From positions 5,140,251 to 5,204,250 of the forward strand of contig SCFE01000002.1 of assembly GCA_004352715.1 (NCBI GenBank): a stretch of DNA of 64,000 nucleotides, in the 5' to 3' direction. Source of the DNA: Hofstenia miamia. Its lineage: Eukaryota; Xenacoelomorpha; Acoela. Each line of letters starts with the position of its first letter. Position 1 is the first letter of the stretch. Below are positions 36,400 to 47,034 of this stretch, piece by piece. Both the position numbers and the translations under genes were made by a program. The notes below the pieces were generated by a model that was not told the origin of the DNA, did not search any database, and saw nothing but the letters and a program-made list of their open reading frames with translations.

Positions 36400-38880
36400 A
36401 ATTTAAAAACATACTTGAAAAACACAAAAGGATATTCAACTACAGAGAAATAAGTGTGGGACAAGCAATAGGTGAAATACACAAAATAGCAAGCATGACA
36501 GACAAACCAATAATACTATTGTTAACATGAGATCCTGAATAAATCAAAGGCAGCAGAGTACTAAACAAATGAATAGACAATAAAATCATAAGACCAAGTG
36601 AAAGCCCATATTTAGCCCCAACAGTGTTAATCAAGCAGGGCTAAAAGCACAGACTCATATCCATTACTGAAAATAGAAGACATGCTTAATGAAGTTAGAA
36701 AACACAAATACTTTACATTGAAAAATCTGTGCAAAGCATATTGGCAAGTGCAAATGGAATTAAAAGACAGAAAAACAGTGTTCATAACACTCAATAAGCT
36801 GTATGAATAGATATATGTGGCATTTGGACTATTTAACACACTGGCAACCTTTCAGTGATACATAATGAAAGTACTGAAAAACAAAAAACAAAAAAATTGA
36901 AAAAGGGATTAATGTGTACATAAACAACAATCATAATAACAAACAGCATATAGAAAAACTGACCAGAACACTACAGATACTAAAAGAAGCAGGTCTAAGA
37001 GTTAATGGTAATAAATACGACATCATGAAGGGAAAATAATTTTCCTTGGAAGGATAATACAAAAAGGAAAAATAACAATTAAAGACTGCAAGGTAAATGA
37101 TAAAGAAAATCACAAGACTTACAATGGATAGTGGGGTTCTTCAACTACTATAGAAGTTTTATACCAAACATTGGAGGAAAAATGGCAAAAATGACAAAAT
37201 TGATGAAAAAATCAGTCCCATTCATATGAACATGGGGAAAGCAGGATGAACTAAACAACATCAAAAAAAGGAGTTATCAAACCTACCATCACTGAATACC
37301 TCTGACTATACAAAAGAGTTTATACTAGTTTGTGATGCTAGTAAGGTAGCCATAGGGACAACACTCAGACAAGAGAAAAATGGTAAGAAGGTATCAGTGC
37401 AATTCTTTAGTAGAAAACTAAGAACAATTGAGGGGAATTACAGATCAATGAACCTCAAAATGCTGGCATTAATTGTAAGCATAAAACAGTTCAGACATTT
37501 TCTAATTGCAAAGAAATTTAGAGTAAGAACAGAGAACAGTGGAATTGCTTGGTTAAAGAAATTTTCAGGAGCCAAATCAGATGAATAGAAATCTAAATGA
37601 ATTTACATTTACAATTCAACATAGAAAGAGAAATCTACACAGCAACACAGAATTCTGTAAGTCTCTGAAAGAATACAAAGAAGATAATATAAAGAAGGAT
37701 TGACGAAAAAAACACTTTCAATTTCTCCTGTACAATGAGTACAAAGAACTACTGGATATAAACAAAAAGGACAAGCAATACTGCCCATAGTTCTTAAAGA
37801 GGAAATAACATAACAAGAAATAATAGACAAACAAAAAACTGGCACAGTCTTAATGGAAATCAAACAGAAAATAGAAGACCAGAAAAAAACATATCAAAAA
37901 TAGCAAAAAGCTACTACAGAATATATAAATGGAGAACAAACAAGAATGGACTGCTACATGTAGAAGCAAATAACAACAGAATAGCAATCCCAGATTATTA
38001 GAAGAGAGAAGTGATAAGAAAAATTCATGAAAGAGGACACAGTAGAATAATACAAACTGAAATGACATTCAATGTATGATTCATAACAATATCAGTTTGC
38101 AAAATAATAGAAGATGTAATAACTAAATGCAAAATATGCTTTTTGGATAATAAGGAACATTTCCCTACACACTCAAAAAAATTATAGCAACTCAGTTAAA
38201 TCAAACAGTTCATATAGACCTTGAAAACTTATCATGAGATAGCAAAGGATATCAATATCTACTCATATTGGTGGACAAAAACAATGCCAGGATGATTCTG
38301 ATGGCAAGCACAATGGCAGAACAAACCATAGAAGCAATAATGAAAGAGTGTATACTCAAATTTGGGCCAATGGAAAACACACTCTTTCAAGAGTTGGCCA
38401 AACCATTAGAAATAGCAAGCAAAAGAACTACAGCATACCACTCACAAGCAAATTGAGCAGTAGAAAGACTAAACAGAACACTGATAAACTAATAAAAGTC
38501 ACAACAACAAGAATAGGAGGCAACAACTGGAGAAATGGTAGAGTATTTCTATAATACATTGGTTCACTCAACAACAAAATAAACACCATTCAAAACAATT
38601 TATAGACAAGAGGCAGCAACACCCCTCTCAATTCAATAGTTCAACTATACCAATAAAATGAACAATGAATACATGGAAAACCTAAAGGTATAAATAACAA
38701 GAATTCATGAGACAATGTGTCCTCAACATAAAGAAATCAGCCATGAGATAACAATGAAATTACAATAAAAAATTTATGAACAAGCACACAAAATCAGTTA
38801 TAAGGTATATGCATTCACACCAACAAAGGTAGTTGATGTAAACCAAGTAAGGAAACTAAAAACTATTTTGTTTGATCTTT
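36400..38880 (+). pseudogene. Ty3/gypsy-type pol polyprotein relic (RT, RNase H, integrase)
   Basis: Plus-strand pieces follow gypsy pol order. Reverse transcriptase: YFTLKNLCKAYWQVQM (36708-36756), YVAFGLFNTLATFQ (36812-36857) and the YxDD position as VYINNN (36914-36931). RNase H: LVCDASKVAIGTTL (37327-37370), then FFSRKLRTIEGNY and IKQFRHFLIAKKF (37404-37518). Integrase: zinc-binding HERGH ... KCKIC (38028-38140), core start HIDLEN, and TAYHSQAN...AVERLNRTL (38434-38483). The stretch around the second integrase aspartate is deleted, many stops interrupt the frames, and all three reverse transcriptase catalytic aspartates are asparagine. The strand is extremely A-rich. Long ended; no activity possible. 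Confidence 0.85.
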
Positions 38881-39239
38881 ACACAATTAAAAACTTTTAT
38901 CTAATAATGAGTATGTACTAACTAATAATAGGGCAATTAGTGACATAGAGTGTACAGCAATAGATGAAAATGCAAAATTTAAATTATTAAGGAACAATAA
39001 TGAAAATACATATGAAATAGACAACCTAGACAGTCTGTAGAAAAGGAATTTAATGAGGAATTCCAGTGTATTATTGGAAAAAAAGAAATACAATCTAGAG
39101 TACTGTTGCAAAGGGCATCAAAAAATAGAAATAGTACAACCCTGAAATATGGGACTTAAATTTATTAACTGAATTTAGGAATTTGGAAGAACAAAATGTA
39201 CCAGTAGAAAAATATAATACATCACAATTAATCAGTTTG

Positions 39240-40061
39240 AGTTTTGGTTCTTTTTTCTTTTTATTAAATTTTCTGCTGATTATGGTACACTCCCCTCACA
39301 AGCTTTGGCTAATTAAGAATGATGACTCTTTCACCCTAATTAATTCATCTGCTTGTTTGATTAGATTTGCTGCTTGCAGCATCTCCCATTCCAGGTTCTT
39401 ATCTTGCTCTTCTTTTTTTAAATCTCATCACAATTTCTTGTTTCATGCTGAGAACTATCTTATGTTGTATGAATTTTAGATTCTCCAGTGCCTTTCAAAT
39501 TGTACACATACTTTGTAGTTTGTTTAATTTTGTATTAAACTCTTCATAGTATTTTTCATAGAGTGTGAGGCCTTTTATTGCTATCATTAGTGTCATCAAG
39601 GTGGCTATCTGGCTTGTGTGTAATAGGTCTGGATGCATCATTTTGTTTGGGTAAAAGAATTTATATGTGGATTTAAGCAGTTTTGTTATTGAGGCTTGAA
39701 AGGAAAATGCACTGATGTTATCATGTACTTCTTGTTGAGTTATTTTATCCAGTTTGTCATTTTGGAGTTTGCAATTTGATGTCATTCCTCACATATATTT
39801 GTTTGTCATGTTGCTTAAGATCTCTATCTCTTTTAGACAGATTTCTGTATTTTTAGTTGTTTTTACTATACTTAGTCTTCCCAATGGTTGTGTCTTTGCC
39901 ATCAGTATTGTGAAGTATTTCTCAAATTTTTGAAGTACATTTTTCATTGGGGACATCAATTTAATATTTGTCATTTCTAATATCCAGTTCTTCACATTTG
40001 CCATTGTGATACACTGTTGCTCTAGAAGAGGATACAGAGATAGAAGAAATTGAAAGAACAC
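39240..40061 (-). pseudogene. Retroelement third-ORF fragment, inverted
   Basis: Minus-strand ORFs 40061-39789 and 39785-39495, then a continuing frame to about 39240, form one broken protein of about 250 residues with long helical stretches. It includes PDLLHTSQIATLMTLMIAIK, closely echoed by the minus-strand frames at 45645-46100 and weakly by plus-strand frames at 42400-42650. Position after pol in this element family suggests an extra ORF (possibly envelope-like), but no fusion peptide or cleavage site is identified. Strand skew flips sharply from A-rich to T-rich at 39240 and back at about 40060, marking the inverted block. Confidence 0.5.
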
Positions 40062-41960
40062 ACATCAAGCAGATGAGGAGGGATGAGGAGAAGATCTCAG
40101 ACCCAAAGCCAATCAATTACAGAGCAGAGGAAATGAGAACAAGGAAAACACCAATAGGAGAAGATGATTAAGAGGATGCCCAAGTCCTCACAGCCAATTA
40201 AAGGGAATGAGAACAGAGAATGATCAAGCCTCTTACAACAAGTTTCCTATTACTAGTCTGCACATCCAATTCAAGGGCAAGCAGATGACAGGAAAATATA
40301 TGAGACAAACTTTCCTTCCAGAAGTCCACACCAACAATTAAAGGCCAAGTAGACAGACAGAGTTCCAAGGGAAAGTGTAATTGGGGGAAAAAGTGTAAGT
40401 AAGCAATTAAAATCTGATGGTACTACAGAACTTACAGCTGGTCAAATACTGCCAGCAAGCATGGATGAAAGTCAATTAACCAATATTAAACCATTACATA
40501 TCAAAAGGTGTTTTTAAACTTTTGATAATATCCATAAAACTTTTAATACTCACTATAATAAATTAATTACTTAGATTTCAGTAAAACCTAAATTTGGTTA
40601 CTGTTTCTTTATGTTTGAAAATTTGAACATCTAATCTCATACAATTTATACTAAATCTGAAAATGAACTAAAACTAAGCAACAATCATTTATTTTCTTCT
40701 AATTATTTATTTTGAATTAAGCTGTAACAAACAGTTAATATGCAGTCTTAAATAACAATTGCAGCACTGCTTTATTGTATTTCTCTGGCATCTTCAGCAT
40801 CTTCCTTTAATCATGTCTACAATGAAATGATCAATTTTTTCATATTACAAAGGCAAAATGGCAAGCTTACTCTTGATGGTTTCTTAATAACTTTCTTCTC
40901 AATGAAAAGTGATAGTGTGATATATCCCAAAAATTCCAGCTGAGAAATCCCACCCTGATGCTTTGAGGTACAATCTTTAAAATGCAACAGCACAAATGTT
41001 GAGAACACAAACCACCACTTCTTGCTTCAAATGTGAGGCTGATAGTTCCTGAGAAAGCAATCACAAATGTCAACTCCTCCCATATACACATTATATTAAT
41101 GAAGAAGTCTTAGTAAGTTTATATCTATACATGTATTTCCCTTTGACTATATCTCTTTTTAGTTGTGAATAGGTCAATCACAGAAAAAAAAATTCTACCA
41201 GGTCAACCAGTTTCAAGAGAAAATGTTGTTGGTTGAGAAATGTTTAGATTAAATAATGATGTCATATTTTTTCATTAATATATATATATATATATATATG
41301 AATATATATNNNNNNNNNNNNNNNNNNNNNNNNNNNNNNNNNNNNNNNNNNNNNNNNNNNNNNNNNNNNNNNNNNNNNNNNNNNNNNNNNNNNNNNNNNN
41401 NNNNNNNNNNNNNNNNNNNNNNNNNNNNNNNNNNNNNNNNNNNNNNNNNNNNNNNNNNNNNNNNNNNNNNNNNNNNNNNNNNNNNNNNNNNNNNNNNNNN
41501 NNNNNNNNNNNNNNNNNNNNNNNNNNNNNNNNNNTATATATATATACTATTTAGACCAATCAAAGACCAAATAATGTTATCCAATGTTTTTGTTTACCAA
41601 TAAAAGAATGTTCATTTTTTCAAATATTGGCCTAATATGAGATGACCAATTTAAGCCCATCAGTAGTGGTTCTGAAACAATAGATTAGGAACCAAGCACC
41701 AGCATTAGACAACTATTAAAACTCACTTAGAAGGAGAAAATGCTACATGCCTCCTCAGAAAAAACCAACATGACATCAGAGAGAACAATGAGATCTCAAG
41801 AAATAGAAAGCACTGTCAAAAATAGATGGTGAGAATCTACACCCCTATTTCATAGTGAAAACAAAAATGCAGTAAAATTCATATGAGAAGCTATCTTCTG
41901 AAACAAAAAGTCACATATGGAAACAACCAAAAACAGAGGGTAGAAACTTACCAATGGTAT
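40062..41960. other. Retroelement-derived and unassigned AT-rich sequence with 225-N gap
   Basis: 40062-40480 is purine-rich and reads in plus frames as a charged tail (EEMRTRKTPIGEDD), possibly gag- or third-ORF-derived. The gap at about 41310-41534 lies inside a TA repeat. No host gene seen. Confidence 0.4.
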
Positions 41961-43290
41961 TAGACAAATGGCCAGCATAAAAATAAGCTACCCTCAGAAA
42001 ATGAATGAGACACTTAAGAGACCCTATTTTAGAAGCACTGTAAACATAACATTTGATGGGGAACTCACACTAGCAAATGTACAGATAATCATGGCATACA
42101 AGGAGAAAATTGCAAAAGTAAAACAAATCAACATTGAAAAAGACAATCTAATGATAATTTGCATGATAAAAGAGAAAGAATATAACAAAAATCTTGAAAA
42201 ACACATAAATTAAACATTAAAATGGCAAAAGTTCAAGGAGTGCAAATGTTAATCATTGTGAAAACAACATTAGAAAAACTAACAAACTTCTTCTTTTAGA
42301 ATGAGCATGCAAGTGCAAAACATATTTGTAGCAGAACAAAAAGAAAATGAAATGCAAATATCAGAGCTCATAAAAATTTGATCTACAACTAGACTACTGG
42401 ACATAAGTATATAGAATATTATTTGATCCATGCATTGCAATCAATTTGTTCAGTCAAACAAAAATAATAGAAATTATGACAGCAACAAATAATCTTAAAA
42501 AAGCTATATGATTAAGCATAAAATGCAGCCTAAATAAAAAACAAGAACACCTCAAACAGATAAAGTACATCTGGAAAAACCTGAAAATGGAGAAACTGAC
42601 AGAAGAATGATTACCAGAAATAAACATACAGATGCCATCCAAAAAATATCATGAAACAATTGAAGTGATACAACAAGAAATAAGCAAGGTGTATGAACTC
42701 TATACAAAGAATGACTTTAAACACATGATATTTGAAGAAATTAGAACACCAGAAATTCAATTCTGAACAACAGCATGGATACTAGCAATATTCCTTACAT
42801 AAGATGAAAACCTGAAATTACTGATATCAAGAAAAATGTGACAGAAATAAGCAAAGGCAATATACTAGGAAATAACATTCTCAAAAAACCTGGTTGCTAA
42901 AAGGACAGAGAAACCAAAACAAACCATTGAAACTACATTATGACTATCATCACAAACCAGAGCCCAATTGGGAGAATGTCAATAATAGAGATAAATAACA
43001 AAACAGGGATATGTCCTAATAAAATCATACTATTTGAAGAAGCAATAAAAAATACATGTGGGTGTGACATCCAAAACAAAGTTGAAACAAATGGAGAACA
43101 ACCATTTATAACAACTAAAAAGGTCATAAAAAGATGGATGACAGACACTGAAATTGCTGAAAACATACATGCAATCATCAACAGAGAAACAGAAAGATAT
43201 ATCAGAGAGAGCCCAAAATGCTCATTTGTCAAAATAATGAAAAGAGCTGGTACAATGCTAAAAGAATGAATAACAGAGCCCATTGAAATA
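41960..43290 (+). pseudogene. Retroelement third-ORF relic, plus orientation
   Basis: Successive A-rich plus-strand ORFs (41968-42213, pieces between 42290 and 42760, and 42940-43269) encode lysine- and isoleucine-rich, mostly helical protein. The piece starting near 42440 aligns loosely with the inverted copies at 39240-40061 and 45645-46553. MTIITNQSPIGRM at 42940 resembles the start of the corresponding block there. Numerous stops. Its position, pol-side to the left and a repeated AT-rich block to the right, is consistent with the last ORF of the element. Function unassigned. Confidence 0.45.
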
Positions 43291-43624
43291 CTGGAAATGG
43301 TTACAAAGTCACAATATGAAATACAACTAGAAGAAAAATAGCTAATATCATCAGATCTAAAATTGTTGCCTACAACACAGACAAAATAAACTCAGAAAAT
43401 GGGGAAATCTGTTCACAACAAGCACAATAGAATGGATTGACACTAATGATAAGAGATTCTTAGTAAAATCAAAATCACAAAAGAAAAACAAGCTGCAATT
43501 GTCAATAGAAACTACCAACACATAAAAGAAAATCAAACAGAAGTTGACCATGAAAATGATATTTACAGAAATATTCACAAGGACTGAATGTGAATAATGA
43601 CTGAAACCATACAAACAATTAAGG

Positions 43625-43805
43625 TTGTATCTCATTTCCTCTAATTACATTTCCTCCAAGTCTAATGTCCCTAAAAATTAAAATGATTAGAGACTTGATT
43701 TCAGTGAAATTTTAATTATATATTTGAAGAAACATATGCTGTATTTCAATTAGTTTTCTATGTAGCTTAGATTGTTGAAATACAGAATTGCAAGTAAATA
43801 AATGT
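43625..43805 (+). repeat. Dispersed direct repeat, copy 1 (possible retroelement 3' end/LTR)
   Basis: Shares most of its sequence with 46598-46800, for example TTTTCTATGTAGCTTAGAT and the CTCATTTCC start. Similarity decays gradually beyond about 43800. Both copies directly follow third-ORF sequence, so this may be 3' untranslated or LTR sequence. Confidence 0.65.
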
Positions 43806-44042
43806 AAATATGCACTTTAATTATAAACATTGAAATTTGCCATTTTCGTTTTATATATAATTTATCATCAAAACTCTTTAGATTTAGCTTGATAATTAAG
43901 AATTTACATTAATTTGCTTTGTGCTGTGTACTTCATAATAAATAGCTAATTTATAAATGCTAATTTGTCTTTAAGTCATATTTACTAAAGCTAATAATAT
44001 AGATATTTGGGATAGCTTTTCAATTTTTATTAAGTATTTTAC

Positions 44043-44121
44043 AGATTCATAGTGTAAGAATAGTGTAAGACCACACAGCCATTTCTAATATGGAAAATTT
44101 CAGGTTTGAATCCTGTCAGAT
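44043..44121 (+). tRNA. tRNA-like relic with CUA-type anticodon loop (doubtful)
   Basis: TAGTGTAAGAAT resembles a pol III A box (its 11-base unit is tandemly duplicated). CCAT-TTCTAAT-ATGG-type pairing gives a 7-nt loop with CTA at the anticodon position. TCAGGTTTGAATCCTGT forms a near-complete T arm with a B-box-like core. The acceptor stem pairs only about 5 of 7 positions. Most likely a degenerate tRNA-derived repeat, not a working tRNA. Confidence 0.2.
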
Positions 44122-44419
44122 CTGCTTATTGAAATGGTCTTGTAAACAAAAAATTTAGAATATTATATCTGCAGGCATAGTAAATAAAATTCATAAACAT
44201 ATTGGTGACTTGTTTCAACATCTGAATAATAAGAATCCTTGTATTTTTGTATTTGAAACTAATGTGATGTATTATGATTTTTCCAAATTCCTGGTCCCCC
44301 TTGAAAAATATACTCAAGTATTAACTGTTTTAATGCAAGGATGTCATGAGAGAGCTGACTCCCACTCATTGTTGCCAGGCTAATTTTATAAAATCACAGT
44401 AAAACACTTATACAAAAAA

Positions 44420-45260
44420 ACTAAATGTGTTTTTGAAGTTTAAGCTCAAGAATTTTTTTAAAAAAAATTCCAAGTTTAATCAAGTAATTTCTAATTCTTA
44501 CTTTTTTACAGTAATTCCAGGCTTCATAAGCTAAAAAATAATTATTTGCAATTGATAAAAAACTGAAATTTAAATTAATATAATTTTTATAATATTTTTT
44601 AGTGGCCTTTTGTTGTGTTTTAAGCTAGAGTTTTAATTATTTCTTTTCCAAGTTATTCTGATCAAGTTTTATGAACTTATTAAAGTTAGAGTTTTTCACA
44701 TTTCAAGTACTCAAAAACCCTGGTTAGATTTTATATCAGTTAAATTCCTAATGCTCACTTACATCACCTCAATGGTATCTAATAACTCCTTGGTTAACAA
44801 TATAATTTCATACTGTTTCTGCTCACTATTAAAGTAGAATCATCCACCAGACTATTTTATGTCCTAATAAATCATAGTTTTTACTATTTGGCTCTTTTAG
44901 CAGGAGGAGTTCTATAGTTCTTCAACTGCTGACTGATTCTATTGCTTATTTAAGGGTTAACTTTTCTTAGCCTTAATGTAATAATTTCTATTTAGGTACT
45001 TGTCATTGCAACATACAAGTGGGCATCTGTCCAATGCCAATCCATTCACTAATGATTCTTCTATCTGACAATTCAATTCCTATTTGCCAATGATTCAGCT
45101 CAGGAAAATAGACTATATGTACCCTAATCAAGTGTGGTGCTAATAACATTAATGACAGAATTCTAAATCTCTATAAGAATAAACCATTCTGATAAACATT
45201 GCATGTGTGTTGCAAGTAAGGAAGTAATTAACACTTAATGATGCTAGCTGCCTACAAATA
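44420..45260 (-). repeat. Dispersed repeat, inverted relative to 61850-62500
   Basis: The reverse complement matches 61850-62500 with perhaps 85% identity by eye, including GTAGAATCATCCACCAG and CTTTTAGCAGGAGGAGTT on this strand. In the other copy the block lies between an LTR and gag, so it is probably the retroelement leader; here it is inverted. Similarity ends at about 45290, right where the other copy passes into the LTR. Confidence 0.8.
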
Positions 45261-45644
45261 AATGGATAGATAAATAACATGGCAGCTTCCTAACTGACAA
45301 ATAATTAATATTAAATCAAACCTTAATAAAATAACAAGAATATTCAAAAGATTTTATTTCATCACTAATATTTTCTTTTCATTAATATTTATACAAATTT
45401 TTCTTAAAAATGTTGACTGTAATAAAAAATAATAATAATTTCTGCAATCCACATTTTATCTTCTGTATGGTGCAATCAAGTTAGCATATCATTCCCAGAT
45501 TTTTATCAAACTAAATTGGTGGCTGCATTTGTTCATATAAATAAAAATATAAAAATCCTTGCTAGTACATCTTTCTTTTTATGAAATTCATTGTATAATT
45601 TTCTTTTCCTTTCTATAATTCATTAATAAGAAGGCTTATACTAC

Positions 45645-46553
45645 ATGTCCTCCTCAGCTTGCATTAATTTGAATATTGCCAGTTTGCTGTGCACCAGTGT
45701 GTTTGCTCTTTTGATCAACATTTCTGCCTCAGGTTGTCCACAGTTTATGTTTGTAAATTCTAGTTGTTTCATCATCTTCAGTACTGCTTTTTATCTGTGG
45801 ATTTCTCTGCATATTTTAAGAAAGTTGTTTCTTAGATCACTTCTGACATCATTGTTTGTCGTCTTAATTCATTCATTTTTTTTGTTAATATTGGGGAGAA
45901 TTGTTTGTATATGTGTAAACCATTTGATGCTTATCATTAATATCATTTGAGCAGCTACACTGCTAGTATGTGCTAGTTCCTCTCTTCTTTAGCTTTCTGG
46001 GTAGAAACATTTGAGTATTTTTAGTAGATACATTGTAGTATCTGTATTCCTTGCTCCATATGATATTGCTAACTCCTAAAAATAGTATTACCATTTTGAA
46101 CTATTGTTTTTCTATTTTGTTGTGGAGTTTTTCCAACTGTCTATGTATTGGTTGTCCTTTTATGTATAAATCATATGGTGTTATGCTTCCTCCTATTACT
46201 TTCTTTAGGTTTTTTGTTGTTTAGCATTATTATTTTTATACTCTTCTTTCTCAATTGTTGACTTTGCTTTTTCTTATATATTTGTGTAGGAGCTGCATTC
46301 TTGTAGATATGCTTTGGTAACTGTTCTCTCTTTCAATAGTATCCATCTCAGCATGGTATGGATATGGTTTTTGGGAGTACATTTAAGTATCACCATTTCA
46401 ACTTTTTCTTTGATTGTTTCATATGTCTCATTTGTTGTTGGCATTGTTGCAAGTCCTACTGTTGCTGGAAAATCATATAGCTTTCTTGTAGTTTTTCTCA
46501 GAATCTTGCATTTAGACCCCTTTTCCTCAATTTTGTTAATTTCTGTTGCTTGA
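45645..46553 (-). pseudogene. Retroelement third-ORF relic, inverted second copy
   Basis: The minus strand is A-rich and its frames align with the protein at 39240-40061 (for example QMILMISIKWFTHIQTILPN against TLMTLMIAIKGLTLYEKYYE). The plus-strand ORFs here look hydrophobic only because they are antisense of lysine/asparagine-rich coding sequence. Multiple stops. Confidence 0.5.
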
Positions 46554-46597
46554 TCTCTATTTTGGATGTAATGTATTCAATATCCAATGCTAATTAG

Positions 46598-46800
46598 GCT
46601 CATATCTCATTTCCCCAATTTCATTTCCTCCAAGACTGATGTCATCAAAAATAAAAACTGTTAGATACATGATTTCAATGAAATTGTAATTATATATTTG
46701 AAGAAATATATGTATTTATTTATGCTTTATTTCAATTAGTTTTCTATGTAGCTTAGATCATTGAAATACAGAATTACAAGCAAATAAATGTTAGTATGTA
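46598..46800 (+). repeat. Dispersed direct repeat, copy 2
   Basis: Partner of 43625-43805, same orientation, with weaker similarity continuing for perhaps 100 bases. It lies immediately upstream of the gag relic at 47035. Confidence 0.65.
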
Positions 46801-47034
46801 CTATAATTATATGCATTAATTTTCACCATTTAAATTTAGTAAATATTTAGCATTCCTTTGAAACCCTGTTTAGATATAAAATAGAAATTTAATTTTATTC
46901 ATTACTTTCATAGTTTGTACTATACTATAATAGATAGCTGAATATTTTCAGCATTTATTTGTTATTTGTTTTGTTAATTTTTTATTATATATCTGATAGA
47001 TTTTGTGATCTGATATATTAGTTAATTGCTTTGC

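Noticed and set aside
36440-38068. Minus-strand ORFs rich in Leu, Phe and Ser that look like membrane proteins
   Set aside because: They are the antisense of the A-rich gypsy pol relic; the plus strand carries RT, RNase H and integrase motifs.
45645-46553. Plus-strand hydrophobic ORFs resembling multi-pass membrane proteins
   Set aside because: Same effect in reverse; the minus strand encodes the retroelement third ORF, so hydrophobicity is an artefact of T-richness.
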